Assembly (NCBI RefSeq): GCF_022539665.2 | Contig: NC_081337.1 | Coordinates: 3,944,679 to 4,008,678 of the forward strand | From: Daphnia carinata | Lineage: Eukaryota; Arthropoda; Branchiopoda; Diplostraca; Daphniidae | Direction of reading: 5' to 3' | DNA length: 64,000 nt | In this document: in pieces, positions 28,361 to 39,399 of the stretch | Layout: each line of letters begins with the position of its first letter | How positions within the stretch are numbered: position 1 is the first letter of the stretch | Notes under the pieces: model-generated | What the model saw: only the letters and a program-made list of their open reading frames with translations | The model's database searches: none | What the model was told of the DNA's origin: nothing | Position numbers and translations under genes: made by a program

Positions 28361-29846
28361 ATGACATCGAATAGCCTTGCCATGACGAACCCACTCGGAA
28401 TTCGTCCTCTACTTGGCGGCTATCCTTTCCAAGGTAGGCTGGATCGCGCTGACCCCTATTTCTATTTTATACTGGATCCGCTTTCACTGTTCACATCAAT
28501 TTGAGTAAAGTAGTACAAATCATACTTTAATTGGTCTATTAAAACATTGGAAATATGTATATCCGCATGAAAGTTTTAATGTATAGAAATTCCTATGATT
28601 TCACTTTCACATTTTAAAACATGCGGAGCTATTGGAAACGAAGAAAACATTCCGCAATTTAATGATATTAAATAAGCCTATAATTTAATTTTTACTCATG
28701 AAAAGGCCAGGGACGTGTTAACCAACTGGGCGGTGTCTTTATCAACGGCCGGCCGTTGCCCAACCACATCCGCTTGAAGATCGTCGAACTGGCGGCGGCC
28801 GGAGTCCGTCCGTGCGTCATCTCGCGACAATTGCGCGTCTCCCACGGCTGCGTCTCCAAGATCCTCAACCGCTACCAAGAGACGGGCAGCATCCGCGCCG
28901 GAGTCTTGGGTGGAACGAGACCCAAAAGCAGTTCGTCAGGATCTTCTGGAAGCACCACACCGGCCGGCGGAAGCAATGAAGTTGAACGCAAAATGGACGA
29001 CTACCGACGGGACAATCCCAACATCTTTTCATGGGAAATTCGCGATCGTCTCATCAAAGTATAGTATTTCAAAAAAAATTTCCCCATCAACGTGAGTTAA
29101 GTTTAAAGTATTTCATTTGCGATCAAGGATGGAATATGCGATAAAACATCCGCACCGTCCGTCTCGTCCATCAGCCGACTGTTGCGCGGGCCTCGCGGCG
29201 AAGGCCACGGCAGCGATGATTGCGGCAGTAGCCTAGATGGAATCAGCGTCGATCCTCACCGTCCACAACACGATCACACCATCAACGGTATATTAGCAGG
29301 TATGCAAATTACTTACAATTGTATTCTTTTTTTTTATTGAAAATAGTCTAGTCATTAAAACTCTGCGAGAATAGCAAACTAAGTCTTGCTTCTCATTCAA
29401 TAAAATCGGGTGTGACAAGGTCAGCCAATCGTTAGAAAAAAAAAAAGCAAATCAAATTAGGCTCTGCAACATTAAAGTGCATCGCTTTATACATTTTACG
29501 TATTTACTATACATCAAAGGCTCTTTAAGATTAATACCTGACAAGCACAAATGAATCAAACGCTGTTATGGCACCACATTCGGCCAGCGTGCCCTTCAAC
29601 GACTTAATCGGATTTACCAATTGAATATACTCATATTCATTTATCTCGTACGAAAGGCGCCCTGTGAGAACGCAAAAGAAAAAAAAAACGGTCGAACAAA
29701 GGTGTTACATCAAAACTGGCTTTCGACCTTTTCATTCCTTGAAATTTTTACCTTTTGCGCCTAGCCTTTTTATATATCGAAAAAAGAGTGACACCTTGAC
29801 ATCAAAGGTCAGCGTCGGAAGATGTTTGTCATCTTCCGACTCCGAT

Positions 29847-29882
<36 letters not shown>

Positions 29883-32109
29883 CTTGCTTTTCAGTACACG
29901 ATGTCATCCGAGCACGAAAAGAAACATTTTTTTTTTTTTGATAGCGGGTGAATGCCTCTAAAAAAAAAATGTGTTGTGTATCCACGTACCACCTTTTTTT
30001 TTCGTTCGTGTTTAAACAGCAAAAAAAAAATAGAGGTGGGAAGATGCATAATACAAGTTTTACATGAGAAGCGGTAGCCATCGTTCGTGTATTACTCGGG
30101 CGAAATGAGTGTTAGATACGACGGCGACGTGTTCGTCGGCCTGTTACGCTCGTTTTTGAATCGTAATCACCAGAGGGGGGAAAAGGAGTGTACACGCACG
30201 CAAGGTAAAACATCGGCATTTCAAATATAAAAAAAAACACACTCGTGTAACAGCGAGAAAGAGAGAAACATTTAGCGAAACTGAAATAAGGGAAAATGAT
30301 GGCAGTTGATTTATTCTTTATACGTTCCCCGAAGATTCCGAAGTTTTTATCGTTTTTCTTTTTTTCGTTCTTTTGCCATGACTTTTGAATAATCAAAAGG
30401 ATTAGCGGAATTAATCCGTTGGTATAGACCCGCAAAAAGAGAACGTTAACGGCTACTAGTATTGAAAACACGATTTGGAACTGATCGTTAGAAATTGAAA
30501 ATACTGAAGCAACAGAACTTTTCGCTCTTAAAAAAATATAAATATATATTTCGAGATCTAATTTGCAATGCAGATCGCGACCGTCTAACACCTATAGCGC
30601 ACGACCCGCCTTGGGTGGTAAGGTTTCGTTGGGATAGTGCTGCATTTCTCTACAGGTATATGCATAGAAAGCTCAGACGGTTTTGCGCCAGACAATCCGG
30701 AGAACCCGTTTGAGATAGAAATATATATCGATTGATAACATTTCTTTCTATTACATCCAAACTTATGTGTGAGATTCTGAATTTTCAAAAAAAAACAAAA
30801 ACATATCGATACGACTGAGCGTACCACGCAAAAGCTGGGGGGTTAGGATCCCTATGGAGGGCGCGGGATGTGCGCTAAGATCGGGTGGCTCGCCGCACTC
30901 GGGGGGTTCCTCCTTGTCGGCGGGAATCCGGCGTTCATTAATCACGCGCCTCGTCCGACCACACACGGCTTTTTTTCTTTTCGTCTTCCCCTTCTTCACG
31001 CCAAAGGTGTGTATACATATATACGTGAGTATGTGTGTGTGTACGCACGTAGAGATGTATATACCCCCCGTGGAAAAGAACAGCGGAGCGCCATCTGTGC
31101 TGAGGAGGGACTATTTTCTTGTAAAAAAAAAAAAAGGGGGAATGAGAAGAAAAATTTGAATAAATGGGACACACAGCAATAAGAAAGAGAGAAGGGAAAA
31201 AAAAAAGATAGAAAGAATCAGTGATTTGGAAATATGACGTATTTACCGCTCGTATCAAAAGAGGGGCTGCGCTCCAAGAGTGATGAGGTTCTTTTCAATG
31301 ACGTGTGGAAATGAAGTGACATCGTCGGGCGCCGCGTCAAGACACGCCGACAAAGACCTACCAGAAAGAAAACGTTGTTTATTAGTTTTCTTTCGCACAG
31401 CATACTGTACGTATTTATGAAGAAATATTCTTTTTCCTTCGCTCTTTTTTTCTTTACAATCACTTCCCTGTTTCTCTTTCTCTGCGTAATGGAATGTATA
31501 AGCAACATCGGGTACACAAGACGCCATTTGATTCAATCATCCACATGTTTATTAAACGACTTTTATCTTAATCCCAAAAGGAATTTTTTTTTTGTTCCGG
31601 GTTCTCTATTTTTGGGATTTTTTGTTTAGGAATGTTACGGTTGATTGTATCTACGTCACGGATGTTTATTTACGTAAAAAAAAAAGAAAAGAATCGAAAT
31701 TCCTTAGTTAGAATTGCGTTATTATTGGATCTTTCCCATTGTTCCTCATTTGTATTTCGGGGCTGTATTATTCTCTAGGCCGGTCGAGCGAAGATGAAGA
31801 TTCATCGGATATCGAATCGGAGCCTGGCATTGCGCTTAAGCGGAAACAGCGCCGATCGCGGACCACCTTTAGTGCCGACCAGCTGGAAGAGCTGGAACGA
31901 GCATTCGAGCGATCGCAATATCCGGATGTCTACACAAGAGAAGAACTGGCTCAGAAGACTCGTTTAACGGAAGCCAGAGTTCAGGTATCTTATAAAAATA
32001 TTTCGAAAATCTTCTCCTCTTCCCGGACATTTCCTTTTCCTTTTAAAAGATAGCCCCATTTAAAAAAGAAAGAAGAACCTAGAAATGATTAACAAAATGT
32101 TCTTTTTTT

Positions 32110-32141
<32 letters not shown>

Positions 32142-33194
32142 GGCAGTGCAACTTAACGGCGGCATATGTGGTAAGCATGTCGTACGTCATGTTGACAGCA
32201 AACAGAAGGTGAACACTGTGCTCGCAAAACGAAATGGCTCGGGAGAATGAGTAAAAAGAGTTCCTAAAATAAACAAATGTGTTCCCGTGTAATTGCAAGA
32301 AAAAGAGACTCAATTCTGTTCCTCTTTGACTAAAGGCAAGTCTTTTGAAATTCTCAGGTGTGGTTCAGCAACAGGCGGGCTAGGTGGCGTAAACATATGG
32401 GAACGTCGCAACATCAACATCCCAATTCAGGAGGAGGAGTCGGACAGTCATCGGGATCGAGTATAGGCTCCCTAAGTCTGCCTTACCAGAGCCAACCGGC
32501 TGCTGCTTCCAGCCAATATAATGCAGCTACATCCGAATCGGGTGGAACCATGTCAGGTAAACACTTCAACAATATCTTATCAAACAACTGAGAAAATGAA
32601 ATCTAATCCTTTCGCGGAATGTTAGATCGCTGTTGGCCGGATCGCACGAGTGGCAGTAACTTCCTGTTTCCGCAATCGACCAATGCCGGAGGTGTGGCCA
32701 GTTCGGCTTTCAATCCAGCTGAATCTTTCGGACAATTATTCGCTACCGCAGTTACGCCAAGCGGCGGACTGAGCAATTACACTCCGACTTCTGCTTCCGT
32801 ATCGTCGGTTGGTGTTGAGTATCCATCGCATCCGCATCACCATTTGCCATCTACACTCAGCGAAACGGGCTGGAATGCGGTGAAATCGGGTGGAGCCGGA
32901 AGCGGCTCGAATGCCATCGGAAACGAAATGCCATGCTGGCCTTCGGCCTCTTCTTCGTTTAACGGATTCGACAACTACAATGGCATTGCTACCGGCGAAA
33001 TGTTTATGGGCCATCACCACCATCATCAGGGCTACGGTGATGTTGGCAAAGCTGCGTCGGCCTCCTTCTCGTACGGCCACCATCATCACAATCCGGCCGT
33101 TGTGGGTTCCGCTGCCGCAGCCGCCGTGGCATATCGAAACTATAATTTAGCGAAAGGAACCAGCGGTGCGGCAGCCTCATTCGGATTTTACTAA
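28361..33194 (+). CDS. gsbn: Pax3/7 paired-homeodomain transcription factor, gooseberry-neuro-like
   Basis: Exons: 28361-28433, 28706-29058, 29128-29299, 31779-31984, 32358-32556, 32626-33194, giving 523 residues. All junctions are GT-AG and phases agree. A complete paired domain (about residues 24-150) has a normal RED half, including [13 protein letters not shown]. The octapeptide-like motif is HTINGILA, followed by an acidic linker and the shared DIESEPGI motif. The homeodomain (about 223-282) has Ser50 ([10 protein letters not shown]). The tail is rich in Ser, Gly and His. The start (TSNSLAM, then GYPFQG) and TINGIL.GR recall gooseberry-neuro, so that name is preferred with moderate confidence. 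It sits downstream of, and in the same direction as, the gooseberry-like gene, and is convergent with the DNAJC10 gene about 530 bp away. Confidence 0.9.
29300..31778 (+). other. Intron 3 of the gooseberry-neuro-like gene
   Basis: A 2.5-kb phase-1 intron at the same position as the long intron of the upstream Pax gene (after the octapeptide, before DIESEPGI). It contains a T run of about 28 near 29850-29878 and many A tracts. No internal exon was recognised. Confidence 0.65.
32103..32140 (+). repeat. T tract followed by a G21 tract in a gsbn-like intron
   Basis: About 17 T run directly into about 21 G (32120-32140), inside the intron between the two homeobox exons. The G run could form a G-quadruplex on the coding strand. 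Such runs are also a common place for length errors in sequencing, so the exact count is uncertain. Confidence 0.85.
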
Positions 33195-33574
33195 AAATAA
33201 AAATTTAAGTTTGATATTTCGAAAATGAAAGAGCGGGATTTTGAACAAATCTCAGGAATGACGCTCATAACCATTCAAACGTAACTACTTGATCTACATA
33301 TTTACGAATGCCTTAAATATGATATCACCTTATCAAACAACTTACTAGTTCATCGGGTTTTTTTAATGTTCCAGTGCTAAAACATAACAATGCCTTTTAC
33401 GTTTTTTAATCTTATCTCATTCTTTCTTTTTTTTTTACATTTTCAGCGAAATACAGTACTTTTTATGGCAAGTCTTATTTGCCAAAATAATTCGACTTTT
33501 TATAATAATGGCATAGATAATGTAAATAATGAAATTATTTCGTAACCACTTTCTTCTAATAAGCATAAACCTAT

Positions 33575-33580
33575 TTTATT
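33575..33580 (-). terminator. Poly(A) signal for the DNAJC10-like gene
   Basis: AATAAA on the minus strand, about 145 nt after the stop codon of the DNAJC10-like gene. It lies in the short spacer to the convergent Pax gene, whose own poly(A) signal is less clear (AATAAA at 33196-33201 is only 2 nt past its stop). Confidence 0.55.
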
Positions 33581-33725
33581 CATCAAGTACTTGCAAGCCG
33601 CTTATTGATTAACGGGCATCTGAATATCATAATTTCGTACGGGCAATAACAAATTGTAAAACAGGGAGATTTTTGATTAGAAAGTGCGCTAAACAATTGA
33701 TCGCAAATATGACGAGGTGAGTGAC

Positions 33726-36688
33726 TTAGAGTTCGTCACGAATGGAAGCAGCATTGTTACTAGAGGCACTAGGCGATTGAGAAGCTAATAATTCTTCTAG
33801 CCATTCGACAACGTCCTCCACTTTCCTACGGTCGTTGACGAACGGAATGCCAAACGGATTTTGCGGCGACCAACCCGTTTTGCCAGGGTAATATCGCACT
33901 GTCGGGTAGGATTGAATGCCGGCATTTCGACACACGTGCGGGAAGCTTTCGCAATTGACTTTGGCGAATTTCAAACGGCGGCCGTCGTCCAGTTGCTTTG
34001 CTGCTAATTCGAATTCGACGGCAAACACTTGGCAAGGTCCGCACCAAGGAGCGTAATAGTCTACAACCCAAGGCGTATTGGACCGGAGTACGATGTCGGC
34101 GAAGTTGAAGTCACCAAGGGCGTACACAGACGATGGTAGTGAACTCACCAACCAACTACGTAAAGCATACGCGTCTCTCTGGAAGCCGTTATATGTACTA
34201 GAAAAACCAAACATGATAAAAATAGTGAAAATAGGGAAGGTAATAAGCCAAGCGATAATGATTTACATAATATCACCAGTACCCCCCATAGGGTACAGTC
34301 GAATGGTCGGATAGGAACGAACACCGTGTTGTGTACAGAGCAGCTCTTGCGTGACGCAGTCCACTGAACCGACGTTTATATTATTTAAAGGTCCAACCAT
34401 TCTGGCAAGCGAACGCCATTGGGGAGCCAATTGGATGCAAGGGCCGCACCATGAGGCAAAGAAGTCAACCAACCACACCTCGTTTGTGCCTCGGTTTAAC
34501 ACCAACGACTCGAAGTTGTCAATCGTTAATTCGATGACTACATGTTTTTTTTTGTCAACAGGATATTAATACGGCTTGATTAGATAGTTAAAATAAAACT
34601 GTGATGATACCTGGTGGACGTAGGACATCTTCAACAAAGGTGGCGATGTCGCGACTGACAAATTGGCCAGTGTAGGCATGCGGAGTTGAATAGTTATAGA
34701 AGATAACTGTTGGATAGGAACGAATGTTGTATGTGGCACAAAGATCACGGTGTGTGGCGCAATCAAGCGAGCCAAATTTAACTATGCCACCAACCATACT
34801 GCTGGCCTAGGAAATAACACTTGAATAAGTATAGGAAATTATAACTTTTCAACATCAATAAGCTCACCCTTCTAAATTCCGGAATAAGGCGCATGCATGG
34901 TGGACACCAAGGTGCATAAAAGTCAACTACCCACGGATGGCCATCATTAAGACAATCGGGAAATGTATTAGGATTCAGCGTTTCAAGGTTGGGTGCCCAA
35001 ATGCTGTTCCGTGCAAAATTGACGACCTCGGATACGCTCACACCACCGACGTGCATCTCCACGGCTCCGCCACGTTTGAATGTGGCAAAGGTGGGATACT
35101 TGTTGATAAAATATTTGTTCCTAATGAAATTAGAATAGCGGTCATCATTAAAATTTCATGTCCTATGATAACGAGTGCATACTTGCAAACTTCTGCTGAT
35201 TTATTACAATTGATACGGCCCAGTTTAATATGGGGCAAAAGGGCTGGCAGTCTCCTATATTGTAGATCTACGAAGCTTTGGTATTCTTGGTTTTCAGTGA
35301 AATAAATGAGCCAGTCTTGGCCGAGATCCTCAACCAACTTTCCGTGGATACTCTATACAAAAGAAAATCTATTGGAAAATTATTCCTTTGACTTGTGTGA
35401 GTGACACGGAGATCACCTCTAAGCTTTCTTCGTCGACAAGTTCAGCCTCAGGAAGTTGTCTGAGAATCTGAGTCGCAATTTCCAAGTAATTGAGACTATG
35501 GATTTCAATACCGTTCCGAAGAGTATCATTCCCTGATGGTAGATAAATGGTTGCTGATTGAAATCCAATTTTGGAACACGATATGTCTTTGGACGAACAG
35601 TCGACGTATGCTACTGCCACTAAGCCATCCTGGAAATAAAGGTGTTAGGCTACATTTAAAAAATTATTTACTATAATACAGACGAAGATATAGGATAGTT
35701 TGCTCCTGCTTTGCCATGATGGGCAATTGGTATCAGTGGAATCTTTGCAGAAGATAAATAGCAATGGAGAACTTCTTATGACCTCTTCTTCCATAGTATT
35801 TTTAAAGATTTTGTAGCTAGATATTTCAGTTGCTTGAGTTGGTAATTTGTGCAGAACAAAGTTTTGCATATCTTCAGCAGTCCTCTCTCCATAATATTTA
35901 TCTTTCTGCAATAAATCTTATGAGAATTACTGGTATTGCATAATAAATTAAACATCTTACATTAGGATATAAAACAAGTGATGGGTAAGATGAGATTCCT
36001 TCTTTACGGCAGAGAACCCATTCCTCTTCACAATTAACAGCAGCTATTTTTATCACAGCACTCAACTCCAGAGCAAGCTGTTTCCAGTTAGGGGACATTA
36101 CATGACAATGTGAACACATAGGTGAATAAAACTTGATAAACCAGAATTCCATTGAGTTTTTAACATTTTGTTCTAAAACAGAGACAATATCGTGAGTGAT
36201 GAAACAAAATTACTTTAAAGATATTCTTACCAAAATCTGATGCAGACAATGTAATTATTTCAGGATCTTCATCATAAATACCAAAGTGGTTCTTATAAAA
36301 GTTCCAGTTTTGATAATCTTTGCTACTTTTAAAGCCATCCTTGACTCCCTCTTCCCCATGCAGATCATACTGCTTGCGAGTTTCTTGATCCTTGAGAATC
36401 TCGTAAGCTTGCTTGAGATCCAAAAAATTCTGCTGGGCAAGTGGGTCATCTGGGTTTTTATCAGGATGTGTGGTTATGGCTAGTTTTTTGAAAGCTTTTC
36501 GTATTTCACGACTATCTGCTGTTTTTTCTACGCCAAGCAGTTCGTAGAAATCTTTTTCTGCAGTAACTTGTTTGACAGTTGCAACTGCCAGCGCAAACGC
36601 GAGAAAAAATCGACTGGCAATCTAATGAAATTGCAAATGACAGATTAATTTAGGATAAAAGTTTCAACAATATGTTACAAAATACCAT
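33726..36688 (-). CDS. DNAJC10: DnaJ homolog subfamily C member 10 (ERdj5), ER protein disulfide reductase
   Basis: An ER-lumen co-chaperone that reduces disulfides of misfolded proteins and recruits BiP for ER-associated degradation. Ten exons on the minus strand: 36688-36686 (ATG only), 36621-36231, 36172-35961, 35905-35684, 35629-35417, 35352-35183, 35120-34868, 34806-34611, 34537-34267, 34197-33726. The 800 residues compare with about 793 in human. A signal peptide (1-22) precedes the J domain with HPD at 53-55. Four thioredoxin domains carry CxxC at 151-154 (CSHC), 476-479 (CPPC), 584-587 (CGPC) and 696-699 (CGPC). A stretch at about 203-400 corresponds to the two redox-inactive thioredoxin-like domains. 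The C-terminus is RDEL, an ER retrieval signal. The donor at 35683 is a weak GTCTGT; an alternative GTAAAT at 35671 would add four residues but leave a 42-nt intron. Domain order matches the family exactly. Confidence 0.95.
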
Positions 36689-36926
36689 CCTAGTCTTTCT
36701 TGCTCCGCAGATTGCTTAATACACTTTGACCCGTGATCTCAAAAGGCCATATCCAAAGTGGTTGAAATTTAAAGGCTGAAATTCAACATGTGTTGTTTTA
36801 CCCAGCCTCCTTTTAAATACTTCTTTTTTTAAAACTATGTTTAATTCAAGTCCAAAAAATATTCGCTAGGTGGCAGCGAAATCGTAAATTAGTATTTTTT
36901 TTCATTAAGTCAACTATTTTGGATAT

Positions 36927-38551
36927 ACACCGAGTATTTCTGCTATATAGCGCTAGCGCTATAGCATACTGGCGCGCTAGCATTGCGTAAAATATTCGGT
37001 CTATTTAAAAAACAAGTGACTTAATGAAAAATATAGCCATTTTTTCGGAATCAGCATTTAATTTTGAATATATCCTATGATATTCAACGAATTCCCATGA
37101 GTGTCATTTTTTGCAGAAAAAATTTTTAAGCCCGACTAAATAAATAAGCCCGACTTTTCTTATTTTTTCGTTTTTTACGTTTAATTAAAAAACCATAAGG
37201 CCCGTTGGAAAACAAATTTTATTTTCGTGATAAGCATTCAATTCCAAATTAAAATCATGTATTTTAAGCGAAATTAAAAATTTAGCCAAAAATTGAAAAA
37301 GTGCAAAGGCTATAGCCTTACCACTTTTGTCAAAATCGGCCAAAAATGACATCTCTTGGAATTCGATGAAAATCACACAGTATAATACCTAGTTAACGCT
37401 GATTCAGAAAATGCCACTCGATTTCTTGTCAAGTTAGCCATTTTTGAATTACACTGAATATTCGTGCAGAAAATAAGAAAAGTCGGGCTTATTTCGTCCT
37501 GCTTAAAAATATTTTCTGCAAAAACCGTGGTGAAAATGTCTTAAAAACAGAATAGAACAAAATAAAATAAGGTTTAATTACATGGATATTAAATCAACTT
37601 ATTAATTTTTAAAGTTTTATTTTTATATGGCAAGCATATGTAATGTTCTCTTTAAATAATTAACTAGGAAGCTGACCGGTAGCTGGCGGGAGCAGTATCA
37701 CAGAAAAATATCGTCCTTATTTTCCGTTTTACTGTTATCGCCATCTACCGGTCAAATTTATAGTTAATTCTCTAAATACACAATCGGATACTTCTGCGCG
37801 CTAGCGCTGTAGCGTACTGGCGCGCTAGCAATGCGTCAAATATTTGGTTTATTTCAAAAATGATTAACTTAATGAAAAAATAGCAATTTTTCCGGAATCA
37901 GTATTCAATTCTGAGTACATTCTGTGATACTCAACCAATTCCAATGAGTGTTAGTTTTTGCAGAAAAAAATTTTAAGCCCGACTAAGTAAGCCGACTTTT
38001 TTATTTTTTACACGAATATTCGGTGTACTTCAAAAATGGCTAACTTGAAAAGAAAACGAATGGCTTTTTCGGAATCAGCGTTAAATTTTCATTATACTGT
38101 ATGATTTTCATGGAATTCTAAGAGATGTCATTTTTGGCCGATTTTGGCAAAAGTGGTAAGGCTATATAGCCTTTGCACTTTTTCAATTTTTGGCTAAATT
38201 TTAAATTTAGCTTAAAATACATGATTTCGATTTAGAATTGAATGCTTATCCCGGAAATCAAGTTTATTTTCCAACGGGCCTAATGGTTTTTTGATTAAAC
38301 GTAAAAAACGAAAAAATAAGAAAAGTCGGGCTTATTTATTTAGTCGGGCTTAAAAAAATTTTCTGCAAAATTGACACTCATCGGAATTGGTTGAATATAA
38401 CAAGACATACTCAAAGTTGAATGCTGATTCCGGGAAAATTGCTATTTTTTTCATTATGTTAATCGTTTTTTAAATACCCTGAATATTTTACGCAATGCTA
38501 GCGCGCCAGTACGCTACAGCGCTAGCGCGATGCAGCTGAAATATTCGGTGT
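36927..38551. repeat. Fold-back (inverted-repeat) element, family not identified
   Basis: The arms at about 36927-37490 and 37990-38551 are imperfect reverse complements over roughly 560 bp. Matching landmarks include a GC-rich palindromic cluster (GCGCTAGCGCT, TACTGGCGCGCTAGC) at each outer end and AAGCCCGACTAAATAAATAAG inside. Also shared are GGCCCGTTGGAAAA and a block around GGCTATAGCCTTACCAC. A further direct copy of the outer end lies at about 37787-37990. No open frame resembles a transposase. The sequence sits between the 5' end of DNAJC10 and the 3' end of the leucine-rich-repeat gene. Its internal motifs recur in the array at 50.7-52 kb. Confidence 0.8.
37658..37769. mobile_element. 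Small hairpin MITE nested in the fold-back element
   Basis: 112 bp bounded by 31-bp inverted repeats. The left end starts AATTAACTA and ends TGACCGGTAGCTGGCG; the reverse complement of the right end reads AATTAACTA to TGACCGGTAGATGGCG, with a few differences between. It has no coding capacity. Its position in the loop between the fold-back arms suggests later insertion. Confidence 0.65.
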
Positions 38552-38599
38552 CTGTTTCATCATTGCTAAATTGAAGATTTTTTTTAAGTACAAAACTAA

Positions 38600-39399
38600 T
38601 GAAATAGACGGGCTTATTTTGTCGGGCTTAGTCTCAGGCCCACAATATGGAGAATTATAATTATTGCCGTTACTCTTTCATTGGGCTAATATTAAAATGC
38701 GTTATGTCAGCTAAATGAAATAGGGAATATTGAACACGGACTACATCCCAGTCCGCTAATGATAATTTGCACGGTCAGTGAGCATCGCACAGTGAATGCA
38801 AAGAACGTGTTTCAAAATAAGGACTGACAAAATGGCATCCTGCCCATAATGACTTTAGATCACAAGACTAGTTTATTTTATTCCAGTACAGTCATCAATC
38901 AACTTGAGGAGAAGTATTCAATTATTCAATCATTATGATTAATATACACGATCACAGTTACATGGCAAAAAAATAATATCTACGCCCAGTTTAAAAGGCA
39001 GTCGATGGACAAATGGCAATAATTTTTTTTTGTTTTAGCCGCCTATTCGACTTAGAAAAGGTGTGATGTGATAATCCAGTGCAAGCAATTAACAACAAAC
39101 AAGGCCGTTATACGGGCATGGCCTACAATAGATTCACACAGCCTGATGACATGAGAAATCTTTACGAAAACCAACGCTTAAAATGTTAAAACACTTGAAC
39201 GGGAAAAAAAATATCGATGAAAGAAATACTCGCGTGAGCTATACATAAATCCAAAAATGCAAAAAAAAAAAGGAAAAAGGCGAAAGAAATACACTTTCGA
39301 AGTTAACTGTACACTTTACAAGTAACTTACAACTAAGTAAAGAAAAAGAGAATCAATTTCTTTTACAGTTATCAGAGGACATTATGGCAGTGTCCATCG
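38600..39399 (-). other. Probable 3' UTR and flank of the leucine-rich-repeat gene
   Basis: No coding sequence is seen. On the minus strand a candidate AATAAA poly(A) signal lies at 38877-38872, about 520 nt past the stop codon. The remainder is AT-rich unique-looking sequence between the gene and the fold-back element. Confidence 0.45.
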
